Part shown: positions 34,270 to 45,169 of the stretch, in pieces
Layout: each line of letters begins with the position of its first letter
How positions within the stretch are numbered: position 1 is the first letter of the stretch
Origin: Ligula intestinalis
Lineage: Eukaryota > Platyhelminthes > Cestoda > Diphyllobothriidea > Diphyllobothriidae
NCBI GenBank assembly: GCA_036362985.1
Contig: JAYGXS010000001.1
Location: 78,006,282 to 78,070,281, forward strand
Length of the DNA: 64,000 nucleotides
Direction: 5' to 3'
Program-made: the position numbers and the translations under genes
The notes under the pieces: generated by a model
What the model saw: the letters and a program-made list of their open reading frames with translations, nothing else
What the model was told of the DNA's origin: nothing
Database searches by the model: none

Positions 34270-37170
34270 TTAGCGATATGCCAGCTTATCTATGAAATGT
34301 GTGCAACCTTCAATAAATAGCGATTAAGACCAACTTGCCAGTATTATCCGTTTGAGAAGGGACCAATTGATTAAGTGATGACTTTGTGATGAGTAAATGC
34401 ATTGGAATGGATTATCATCCACTGAATAATTGCAATCGTTTATATCACCCATTAAATATTTCAATGGAAAATGCAGGGAAATACCGATTCAGTACCTGAA
34501 AGGCCAAACCTAATCATCAAATCTTTTTGAGTCACATTTCTTACCTTTCCGGACCGGGGGGTAGGTGACGTAAAATGCGGCCATCTTATTCCTCCGATCA
34601 TATGAAAAGGCTCAAAGCATTAAACATTGATAGAAACCAAAAGGCGAGTTGCAGGAAGCGGTCGGGCAATAGGGCACGTGATTTCTGAAAGATAGCCTCG
34701 CTTCCTGCCGCGTGAACACATGAATCTGTCCGCAAAAGTGCAATCGGATAAAGGTATTTATAATATGCAGGCACGATGTCCCTGTATACCTCTTAACTTT
34801 GGCGGCTACCGCACACACCACATATAGCTGCAGTAGTATGATTATGTCCTGCCTGATCACAAGCGGGCTGTTAATTGATTCAAGTTCCTCACTCGTGTGG
34901 GTGTTTGCTGCAACCCCTCTATCACCCTTCGTCAGACGATAAATGATGGCATGCAAAACCCAAATTCTGCTGATCTTAGTAAGATTATGAAAGGAAAAAT
35001 AACCAGTGGTACCTCTGGATTTGTTGAACAGGAACTATAGCGATAGTTTGTGGATACTTAAATATTTTACGATGGCAGAAATTATCCTCGAGAGTTGCAG
35101 AAGGGCATCTGGAGAAAAACTGATTACTTTCGATAAATTCCCGTTAGACCAGTTTATTTGTATGATAAGGTGGCCAATTATTAAGATGTGGATAATAAAA
35201 GGAACTAAATAATGCTCACCTTTCCACACAAATGATATGTCTGAACCTGGGGAGTTAATTAGAGACAGCGTGTATAAATATACTCAGGCGATGACTGTTG
35301 GTGTGTAAAAAAGGGAGACTTGTTAAAAGCTGGGTCAGGGTGGAGGGGGAGAAGGCGCTCAACGTGCATGCAACAAACTGGCGGCTGCTATTTTTGGACA
35401 TACAGCCTTACGATATAATTTTCTGTGCGCAAGATTGGCTTCCTCAAGCTAAGCATTATTTTTGGTTTGAAGTGACGTTGGTTTTCAGATCACTACAATC
35501 ATCGCACCGAAAACAAAGCTGTTGGAAAAGAAAATAGGAACCAGAATGAGGCGTTTATTGTACGCAAAACCCTGAGTTACTATCTCTGGCAGCAGTCGAC
35601 ACTGGTAAAACCGGGGCTAGTGTTGACTGCGTGCCTTCGGTAGAGAGAGTGAAAAAGTGGGAATTGTGGAGCACGTTCAAGTGATGTCCAGTTGGTGTGA
35701 GGTATTATCCAAGGGGAGTTGTGTATACATAGTGCCCTAGGCGGCGTCAGACGGGAGGCTGGCGTGTTCAAGTGGTCCATCAGGCAGCCACAACTATCTG
35801 GACGCGCGTGTGTGCGCGACTGGAAGTTGATCAAATGGTCTGCAGTTAAGCAAGTCAGGAAGTTGCTGCCTGCTGAGTTGCATGACATTGAGGAGGTAGG
35901 CCTTGGACGATGAAGTCAGACAGCAAATTTGGCTCTCCGCCTCACCGTTGCTTTTGCTGCTGCTGCTAGGAGGCGCTGGCCCAGTACCTTGGGGTAATTT
36001 CAGGGGATACGTTGGCCCAAATCAGAAATATCTACGAGAAAAAATGGCTGTAACCTATTTGAAATTTACCTCTTCTTAACTCCATTACGTGGTCTTGTCT
36101 ACTACCTTTGGATAGACACCGGTTCGTGCTATCAACATAACAGCTCTTGCGGCAAAGCAAGAGTTTAAAACACCTAAAATAAGTGTAGCTTAATGCCATA
36201 CCATACCATTTTTCTGCGAATACAATAGAGAAAAGTCTGCTTCTTACTCCTTTCTAAGGAGTGAGGTGTATTTGCTCTAATGACACCTAAGCTGCTGAAA
36301 GTTCCCGCACCAAAGCAACCTACTTGACTGTGGCTATCCTGCATGCTTTATTTAACAGTGGTCAAAATTTGCTGAAAATTTCCTTTTGAAAAAGCTCATG
36401 ATTCTCTTCTTACTCTTTATGGGTGATATTTTTTCGAACATTATCCGGTGGTGACTGGGCTGCACCATATAAAAGTAACAGAACGCAACTAAACTCGCCT
36501 TTCTCAGTACTATTAAACGCTTGATAATTAACCGGGCAAAGAATACTTTGTTTTTGTATGCCGCCCCAAATTATGTGTATGCATTCACGTGCATTTGCGG
36601 ATGCAAGTAGATTGGGCGTACGCAAGGTCGCCCGGTAGCCAGGGCCGGTAAATACTGGCTTAATTGGCTTTTCGAGCAAGAAAATACGGTGATCACTTTG
36701 TTGATCTAAACGCAGGTTTCCGAGTGTTGTTCGGACACTAATAAATCGGACCCTCCCCTACCGGAAGGGAGCCTACATATGGCGATTGAGGCCCGAACTG
36801 TGCAAGCAGCTAGACTGCGCACCTAGATTTAATCTTTTCAATATGGTGGGTCTACGCAGGATAAGTCACCTGATCATTACTTGCAGTTAGCTATGACCTT
36901 TTCTGTTATGCATTAACATCTGGCGAAAAGTCAAACTGCCCTATCCTTCCATTCATCATCTCTTTCATGTAAGGACAGGGTGGAGTTGACAAGTCGTCGT
37001 GTTGTTTGTTGTGAGTGTAGCGTGTAGATTACTCTGCAGATCTGCTTTTTTTCAATTATTTCCTCAAACCTGCTTTTCCTTTGCAGTTTAAATAAACTAA
37101 TTTACCTTAACTTTACACTAAGAGCATGCACCTTGCTGAAAATTTTGATATTATCATCAAAGTATAGCTC
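34270..37170. other. No gene recognised; GC-rich island at 35580-36010
   Basis: Contains several unassigned open frames (34612-34956 minus, 114 codons; 35580-35888 minus; 35719-35913 plus; 36410-36679 minus). None shows a domain I recognise. The 35580-36010 stretch is GC-richer and includes a CTG-type run (35950-35970), perhaps an old transposon. Confidence 0.3.
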
Positions 37171-37208
37171 TCTATCTATCTATCTATCTATCATCATCTA
37201 TCTATATA
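37165..37208. repeat. TCTA tetranucleotide microsatellite
   Basis: Runs of 'ctat' repeated about eight times with one 'catcat' interruption. Confidence 0.95.
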
Positions 37209-37296
37209 TGCCAATTGATACAGTAAACAAAGATTGGCAGTAATTATGCATATTGTTTAACGTAGGCTTATAATATAATGTGTCAACTTTCAGGCA

Positions 37297-37306
37297 NNNN
37301 NNNNNN
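37297..37306. other. Assembly gap (ten N)
   Basis: Ten undetermined bases. The short open frame spanning it is not meaningful. Confidence 1.
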
Positions 37307-37319
37307 TTATTGAGCATAT

Positions 37320-39550
37320 CAGACGCAGTTAGATAAGTAAGGGGGTGCAAGAACTCTTTTGGTCCATTTTGGAATCGTGCAAGCAAAAACACAACATCTC
37401 CCATTACTTCGCAAAAAAAGAATAAACTTTGAGAAGTTATTCATTTTAAATGCAGCCTTTTGCCTTTCAAACCAACCTGCCCCAACTACTTCATGAGAGT
37501 TTACTGTCAATAGTATTTTTGTCCATTACTTGCGACAAGTTAAAATGAGGCCTCAAGCTTTTTTCACTGCATGGAAACTAGCCAGGATCTATTGCACGCC
37601 CACCAGACAGCAAAAACCTGATCTAAGGGTAAGTCGTCATTAGGTATGTAACGTTTACCATGGTGATAGAGTGTTATCCTTACGTATACGCAGTTGTTGA
37701 TTTGTTTACATTTCCAACGCAAATACACACAGGCAAACCGATCTGAGTCTCATATCAATACGTGGAGCTTACCGACGGAGCTCCAGCAAACTTCGTTGGC
37801 AGCCCAATTTCATTACCAAATTAACCGGATGTGCAATTACAGGGGTTCGTTGTACAGTTTGCGCAATCGAAAGGTGGAATACAGTCAGAGTTTTTTTTGG
37901 CCGTTTCTGTACTTTTTCGAACGACCAGTAGACTATCTTAACCACAACAGATAATGAAAATGGTTTCATTTTGCTCTTCTTTAGAGAGGAAAAAATTAGA
38001 TTAGTCTTTTCCATTTAAATAGGTTGGGATATAAATGAGTTTTCATGGCTGCATCTCATTTATTTGACTCAGAGTTCACCTCACCTTCACCGATCTCCTC
38101 TTTAGTCACGTAAGACGGTTCCATAATACAGCTATCACGAGCACTTTCGAATGCAGATTCATTGATGCAAGTTACTACTGGCCACTAATTTCAATAAACA
38201 ACGGGAAGGCAGAAGCGTCTATCCAGCTTCTTCGAGATCGAAGTGTTTTTTAGCTAGAAAATAAACAGTTAAAGAAAAGATGCCTGCCGATGGCAAGCCA
38301 TGACAACCAAGGTGAAGAAGAGAAAAATATTTTCTTAAACTGTGTATCAGATAAATGTTTGTATTCGGTGCAATCAATACCATTTTAGGATCCAAGCAAC
38401 TCATATTTTATGTTAAGCAATCCGCTTGTAGTGCGAGACCAAATTTGTCTACAAAGTCCTGTTCAGATCACTATATAATCACCGTCGATGTGTTTACTGC
38501 TTGAATCAATAGCGTGGTATCCCTTCATAGTAAACGTCCAGGACTACCATGACTACGTGTTCCTGTAAGTCAAAACATATTCACGGACTAACAGGTCAAT
38601 TTAACATAGGTCAATTTTTATCCTGACCAGACGGAAGGAATATCAATACTACGCTTTGTTACGGAGAGGTCGACATAAATAAGTTCCTACAGGTGGCTTT
38701 TTATCTGAAGAACGGGAAGATATAGCAATAACATATCCGTGTGATTTTTTGCAGGTAGTGACATTTGAATAGCCCTAGGCTCATGGCAAAATAAGCAATC
38801 TCCCGAGTATGGTATCCCACCACTCCGGCGGGACTTTCCTGATTCACAAAAACCTATTTTACCTAGGTTTTTTTTGGAGAATGTAACGACCTTAGTTGAC
38901 GGTCTATGTCCAGAATACAGAATATTACCGTCGGCCGTTAATACCTGATGCCGGCCACTTTGAAAAAAGCCGTCGGATCTAACTCAGTCATGGCTCCATC
39001 GAGGTCAGAAATTTTGTAGCAATTTTCGTGTCATACCTGAGTGCACGTGTGAATGCCTACCCGCGGAGGGTGTCTGTCTTGCTGTCGATACCTGAATACC
39101 GCCCACTTAGTGACCAGTCTTATAAAAAGTTAGTAAAAATTCTGAAACGCGTGTTTGACTGTGTAGGACGATCTACTTAGGGCTACAGTATCAACTATTG
39201 TATAGTATGATCAGAAGACAGTTCAGTCCCACCACGATACCGGCATTTATGCTTTTTTCTGACAACTTTCAAGCAAACCCTCTCGGTAGCAGAGAACGCC
39301 TTCGTATTATGGGTTTTCACATTGATTTTTTATGCCCTAATAAATTTGGCAAGATTTTATAAAAAGCATGATTTAAACAAGATAGCCAATCGCGTATGTA
39401 GTTGGTTAGCATATGACTTTTTCTTCAACTCTACTACGCAATAAACGGGAAATCACAACTCAACACGGAGCTCTGACCACAGCTGGCTAACACAAGACCT
39501 CCGCAATCCTATGCGTGACTTATTCAAATGACTTTCGGCTGTAATAAAGC
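37320..39550. other. No gene recognised
   Basis: Nothing identified. A string 'atacctga..ccg.ccact' occurs at 38941 and again at 39089, hinting at a local duplication of about 150 bp. Confidence 0.3.
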
Positions 39551-39559
39551 CTAGAAACA

Positions 39560-41300
39560 TCACGCATCTTATAAATGCAGACTAATTTTCCGTAAAATCG
39601 CAAAATATTACAAAACAGTTACCCCGGCTTACACTAACCTGTCCCTGTCGGTAAAAATCCCGTTTACTGGCGGAAAATACTATGCAAAGCCAACTATTCC
39701 CGCATGGTATTGTCCCCTCTGCCCGACGACCACATACTAGTGTGTCGTACGAATGGTGTGGGCCTTGAAAACAATTAAAGCAAGGCCGGAGACGTGAAGG
39801 TTTTTATTACGATTGCAAAGCCGGCTAAACCACCAACGAAACGTAAACGACAACTATCTCCACTAGCTTATATTGTGACCTTGACTCCAGAAGTCAACTG
39901 TGAATCATGAACACTTAAAAAAGACAGGCACTTTAATGGCTTACCAGTGCTGTCCAAATAGGTCAGACTTCGTTTTCCCAAGTGGCAATCTAGGCAGTCA
40001 GTCGTACAAATTTCGAGTCAAAACGTCAGGCGAAATACCACATTAACCTGTCATCAATCGGCTGCTGCTACTTAACATATCTTTCTGTTTCATTTGAAAT
40101 GCCTTGTATTCCAGAATTCTCCAAAGTAATAACTAAGGAAACGCCAAAAAAGGTATAACAGGCATTTTGGCACTGAATATCGAAAATTCCACCGCATAAT
40201 TGGTCTTTGGGTTGTTGCAGAATTATCTACAAAGTCTACTCTAGCAGATCTCCAGGGAACAGCGCAGACACAGTAAACCAGAAAACAAGAGGATTCAACT
40301 TGGGGTTTTTCAGGCAGCTAAGCACCGGTGTGTGGGAGTGATTCATTTTCGCTCTCCGCCTGTTAAGACCTCAGTCTCTGTGATGCGCATTCATGGTGGA
40401 GGTTGGGATCCACTGGAACATCGTGCTTTTGTCTATCGCAGGCTTACACATACGCAGGCAAAAGCACAATTAGTTTCCGTATGACACTTTTATCCTAAGA
40501 AGCTGCACCCATAAACTCTTCTTTATCTTTTCTTTACGGAATTTAAAACCCTCTACGGGCGTCAGTTGTATCCTAATGTGGACTTGTCCCAAGAGACGCA
40601 TTAGAAATTGTCTGACCATGCCCTGAATGACTGTGACACCTGCACCATTTGGGAATTTCGGTAAGATAAAGTGACAGTCTTCTGGAACTTTCTATTTGTA
40701 CAAGATAACGGGATATTTTACGCATATTAAATAGCTCTCATGATGTCAAAGGACTCCTTACAGCAACAAAGAGCACATTATACAGTGCAAATAGGCAATT
40801 AGAGGATATCACAAACCAATGAAACAAGCTTAATGTTTTCATTTGGTTGCGTTTTATTCCGTAGGCTCCTCCGAGGAATGACGGGAGGAGCCTGTGAGTG
40901 TGAAATTTGACTGCGAACGTGCAGGGGTGTAAGATTAGTTGTAGTGTTTAGGCTATTATTTGCAGGTAGCACAAATACACCGCCGATGTCTGCATGGGCA
41001 CGTATGGAGGGTTGACCATGGTTGGCAGAATAAACACAGGCTGGCATGCTCATGGTTTACTTGTTCGCCATCAGTAGTATAAGTACATCCATGTCAAATA
41101 AACCTGAAAAAAAGAACAGTGTGTAATTAAAATTACCATAGTCTTGATCAAAGGATATTTGTATCATCCCATGGATGTTGAAGTTCCTGAGAACGCAGGA
41201 AATATAAGCCTGTTGGCACGGACTGCGTAGCTGCCAAAGAAATTTTTTATTGCGAATAGATAGACCAGAACGCTTGAACACAGTACAGTCAGCTAACTTG
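39560..41300 (+). repeat. Long interspersed repeat A, copy 2
   Basis: Diverged partner of 8470-10560, same orientation, with the same order of landmarks. It is slightly shorter, lacking the part matching 9030-9300. It is followed by a gypsy-type integrase relic and then repeat B. Confidence 0.7.
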
Positions 41301-41420
41301 CGGGGGCATATCTGCTGTTGCTTTCTACTGATGTCTCTGATGCAGAATCCGAGACAAATATTGAAACTTCAGGTGAATAAAAATGTTGTCCCAGCGACCG
41401 AATCATTTTTATCTCAACTT

Positions 41421-41460
41421 CTTAGGTGACGTTTCGGACTTCCGGTTCAGTTGACGGTTG
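41421..41460 (-). ncRNA. Faint hammerhead-like relic
   Basis: Minus strand reads CUGA, then a CGGA/UCCG hairpin, then GAAACGUC. The GA of the CUGANGA core is missing. It resembles the ACGU-type minimal stem III seen at 44218, but on its own it is weak. Confidence 0.2.
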
Positions 41461-41639
41461 AAATACACTTTTTGTTAATGTGGCAAGCGTGCTCATCTGT
41501 TACATTGGACAACCACATGATGTTCCACATGAGCACGCGTGTCACATTAATCAAGCGGTGAAGTTCAACCGTAACCTAACAGGATCCATTGTTAAGATAA
41601 GCCCTTTATTGCCATCATATTAAGTGGCACGCAGAAATT

Positions 41640-42240
41640 TCTGGAGAATCGGAGCAGTTTGACCAACGACAAAACTCTTCGCCCACTGCTAATGATTGTA
41701 TCCTGTTCTATGGACATGTGGTGACCCCAAAGAAACTACAAGTAAGGGGTTTTGACGCAATTGCACACTGGACATCCAGACATCAACCGCATAAAGGCTC
41801 TCGCTCGCAGTTATGTGTACTGGCCTCATGTGGATTAATACCTCGAACAGCTGGATCGATCATGTGCCAAATGCGCACTTGCATGAATAAGTGCCAATCA
41901 AGATAACACTTTACACCTGGCCTGTTCCACGAGTCCCACAGTCCAGGGTTCAAACCGACTATGCTGGACCGCATAATGGCCAGAACTTCCTTATCGCCTT
42001 TGACGCACACAGCAAATGGCCAGAAGTTATTCTCATGAAAGCCGGAGCAAAAATCAGTACTTTTCGGTGATTGTGCAGCAGATTTTGTTGTTCCGTAACT
42101 TTGCTGAATGATGATGGAGGGCAGTTCACATCAGCCGCCTTCGCCCGATTCTGCAAACAGTCAGGTACTAATCAAGTGCGTTCGCCACCATATCACCCAC
42201 AGTCCAACGGACTGGTTGGGCGACACGTGGTTGGGGTCTT
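41640..42240 (+). mobile_element. Ty3/gypsy-type LTR retrotransposon: integrase relic
   Basis: In shifting frames the segment reads through an integrase: VVTPKKLQV; remnants of the zinc-binding region (KALARSYVYWPHVD-like residues, CAKCAL); then VQTDYAGPHNGQNFLIAFD with the first catalytic Asp and AHSKWPEVI (41946-42030); DDGGQFTSAAFARFC (42107-42150) with the second Asp; and SPPYHPQSNGLVGRHV (42184-42225). At the third catalytic position Glu is replaced by Gly (family: GL.ER). Integrase would insert the DNA copy into the host genome. No long terminal repeats were identified, and stops and frameshifts make it dead. Confidence 0.8.
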
Positions 42241-42459
42241 CGGATTTCTCAGCGTAAACTCTGCTGCATTTAAGCGCAAATGCGTTCTAATCAGGTTTTC
42301 GCTTAATGACATCAGACAGTTTTTTTGTCTGTTAGTTCATCCGCGAACATATTTGTGCGTCCACGGAATGGTGGGTGCACTAATAACCTTAAATCATGCT
42401 TCATTGTTGTGCTTCACAAAATTAAGAGCGAAAATCGATGCCAGACGAGCCTCAAACTA

Positions 42460-42620
42460 GCCTGTGGGCCGGTCTACTCAATAGGTCTAATTCCGAATGC
42501 AGGGGGTTTCTCTCAGGCTTGTCATTAGTGCGCAAAAATGAGAAGAGAGCGAGGGGGAGTTAGGTCGGTCAGACACGAATCCAGCATCCCTATCCCCAAT
42601 TATGGACTTTCGTAGTAGCA
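42460..42620. repeat. Repeat B, copy 2
   Basis: Matches 10910-11030 as described there; lies about 230 bases after the integrase relic. Confidence 0.55.
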
Positions 42621-43220
42621 TTCTGCTTTAACTCAAGGAATAAAAATGTTCATTAAAACTTCAGAATGTTCAAACTTATTTCCGAATTAGTAATATGGAA
42701 CCACTTTTTGAAATTTCCAGATCTTATTCGTTTAGAGGACTCTTTGTTGAAATATGGTTAAGATACAATGAATATACCATACTGAGGGCGACAAGAGTAG
42801 GAAGGTAAACGACATCCAGTATGCTTCTTCGACGGAAATGGGATAAAAGCTCTTTGAGAACACTGTTAACGTGCCATCCGTTTACCGGTTTAGAAATCGT
42901 TATCTGATTAAATTTATTAAATTATTAATAGCGAAAAGGACGATAGCTATTAAAAATATGTGAATGTAAGCATGTATGTTTCTGATATATTACGCATTGC
43001 CAAATCAGAAGCAGTATCTTTGAATTTTTTATGTTGAGATATAATAGTGTAACAAGCTAAACCATGTTCTCGCCACTTCCTTGTCGAGACTTTTTCCTAC
43101 GAATATTGCTCATCAAAGAGCGCTACCAAACGAACGAGATGGCAATGGGATTGAAATTGAGGTTCCCAGTCTCTCTGAGAAAGGAAAATTACTTCGGATG
43201 ACCCAATTGTAAAAAACTCA
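42620..43220. other. No gene recognised
   Basis: AT-rich DNA without identifiable elements. Confidence 0.4.
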
Positions 43221-43223
43221 TGG

Positions 43224-43299
43224 CCTCTGTGGTAGTCGATCCCACACAGCAGGGCAGGCTTTTGCACAGCCAACGCTCTATCATTGAGCTACGACACTC
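43224..43299 (-). repeat. tRNA-derived sequence (tRNA-Cys-like pseudogene or SINE head)
   Basis: Read on the minus strand there is a D-arm with A-box-like TAGCTCAATGATAGAGC, an anticodon arm GGCU-GUGCAAA-AGCC with U33 and anticodon GCA (Cys), and a degenerate T-arm around GGGATCGACTACC. The acceptor stem does not pair well and the B box is mutated, so this is not a functional tRNA. A tRNA-derived SINE is the likelier origin; the region downstream on the minus strand has no A-rich tail. Confidence 0.55.
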
Positions 43300-43499
43300 A
43301 CCGTGAGCCGTGAGTTTAAGCACATTTGGGTCGAGTGGCTTGCCCAACCTTCTACTCGTATCGAATCCACCAATATGGATAGCATAAGCTGGCTGCCAGA
43401 CAGAATTTTCTAAGTAATCATCTAGGATCCACCGGATGGACTACTAAGCAAACCAAAATTACTAGAGGTCTGGCAGATTCCAATCATTTCAGTTGACCC

Positions 43500-43890
43500 A
43501 AATGTGAGGCCGTCAGCCGCCTCTTCACACCACTTGGAGTTGGAGCCACACACAGACCGGAAGCAACCATCAGGCGTCAGATCATTTAACCGAACGACCC
43601 ACTGCGCGGTAAGAAATATTTGGAGTAGTCGGTATGTTTGGTGTGGTTTCAAACAAAGCAACTACGTCAGAGTAACTAGAAGACTTCTCAAGATGGGAGT
43701 TGCCGAACACACGCAGCAGATCGGCGAAATGGTACCAAATTTCAAGTTTCGGCTCATTTGACGGGACCCGGCAACACATCTTAAATTTGATGAGACCGAA
43801 ATTCTCGCAAGAGGTGACAATTGTGTGAGTCAATAATTTCTAGAGTCATGGTTCACTGGACCCCCGCCCATAAACGAGTGCAACGACCTA
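43500..43890 (+). mobile_element. Penelope-like GIY-YIG relic, same family as 15.2 kb
   Basis: Parallel to 15178-15560: EAVSRLFTPLGVGATHRPEA, then the YRxxWCG core, VAEHTQQIGEMV, and SWFTG, separated by stops and shifts. The N-terminal and catalytic residues are scrambled. Together with the 15.2-kb copy it defines one family in this window. Confidence 0.7.
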
Positions 43891-44184
43891 CGAAATACAT
43901 ATTTGGTACTAAGGCTCCATTTGACTAAAGCAAGTCGTCACTTGGGGAACGCACAGGCCACCGCGTCGTCCTATGCCAACACCGAGGAACCAGAGGGCTG
44001 AGCAATCATTATGCCCAACTCCACCACATGTGATGCAAGGTCAGCAGGTCACGGCCCGCGTGCCGGAGAGCAAACAAGTAAGGCACAAGCAGGCAATTAT
44101 CGTTAATTGTAATAAGTCTGCAGTAATGACTGTATCCTATAAAAACTTCAACTCCCTGTGCATGTATTACCCGTTTCTGCTAAT

Positions 44185-44228
44185 GTCCCTGATGAAGAAA
44201 CCGCTACGGATTTAGAAACGTTAGGCGA
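44185..44228 (+). ncRNA. Hammerhead-like motif in PLE tail
   Basis: CUGAUGA at 44189-44195 is a perfect core half; stem II can form AAACCG with CGG(A)UUU; GAAA at 44215-44218 is followed by ACGU, a self-complementary minimal stem III, and then AGG, of which two bases can pair with the CC before the core. It lies in the tail of the preceding relic. Stem I is too weak to call it functional. Confidence 0.35.
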
Positions 44229-44270
44229 ATAAAAGCATTGAACCAGATTCTTAGTTGTCTTTCAACAAGC

Positions 44271-44962
44271 TCAGACCCATTTTTTGCGTATGGGAGGGTT
44301 CGCCAGGTCACTGTTTTTATGCTTGTGTGACCGTATCATTTGAAATGCCTTTTTTAATTGGACTCCTGTCGCTTCATGCACTAACGCACGAAATTTTGTG
44401 TGCATACATTTTTTGGAGAATAATTGAAAGAGATATTTCATTTTTGCTTGATAACTTTCCTCATCAGGATAGTGTGTTTTAATTCGATTCAGCAGACGAT
44501 AGGCAGGACTTTTTTTGTGAAAGACTGGCTGATTGCGCTCAAAATTTAGGATGACCTCTGAATATGTTTCTTTACGGTAAACTAATGTACAGATTGATCC
44601 ATCAGTATATTTATGTAACAGGACATCCAGAAATGGGAATTGTCGATCGACTTCCGTTTTGACAGTAAATTCAATTCCTGAAATGTAGATTTGAGTTTCT
44701 TGTGAAGGAGCTCTTGATGCATTCGTATAAACTGATGATGACAAACGTGTCATCTACATAGCGCAGCGATAAATTTTAGTTTAGTAGCAGAAAGAGCTAT
44801 TGCTTCCAATTTCTGCATTACAGCTTCGGCCGAAATTCCAGATGTGAGCAAACCCATTGAAGCCCCTTTACGTTGGTGGTAGCATTGATCGGAGAAAAAA
44901 AAGTTGGTTTCGAGACAAGGATCTGGCAAAGATCTGGACAAAGATCTAGCCTCAACCCGCAT
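44271..44962 (-). mobile_element. Penelope-like reverse transcriptase fragment
   Basis: Minus strand 44962-44750 holds CLETNFFFSDQCYHQRKGAS and MGLLTSGISAEAVMQKLE, the motif-B region of a Penelope reverse transcriptase. A one-base shift follows, and another frame near 44760 reads RYVDDTFVI, the catalytic motif C. The second long frame (44753-44271, 160 codons) continues with VDRQFPFLDVLLHKYTDGSI, LVYRKETYSE, NRIKTHYPDEESYQAKMKYL. The family differs from that at 48-50 kb. The catalytic YVDD is kept, but the frame is broken and the 5' part and endonuclease are missing. Confidence 0.8.
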
Positions 44963-45165
44963 GCACGAACATCAATTATCGGCCAGAAGACAAGAACACT
45001 TATCTCAGGTGGCCACGCACACACTAGGGACTGGTCATGAATTTGCGAGTGAGAACACGCGGATTGTTAGGAATTACCCAACGAGAAGAGCCCGTTAATT
45101 TCTGGAAGCAATGCGCTCAGATGAGGCATGCATCAACAGGCATACCGATTGGAATGTTTGCTAAA
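44940..45165 (+). mobile_element. Penelope-like GIY-YIG fragment
   Basis: Plus-strand frame STRMHEHQLSARRQEHLSQV, ATHTLGTGHEFA, then after a stop FLEAMRSDEACINRHTDW. It is the second half of a GIY-YIG domain of the family C type (compare 30038-30319). It starts right where the minus-strand reverse transcriptase fragment ends, so the two elements abut head to head. Confidence 0.75.
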
Positions 45166-45169
45166 GTTA

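Noticed and set aside
37198..37404. Open frame across the assembly gap
   Set aside because: It includes the run of N and has no independent support.
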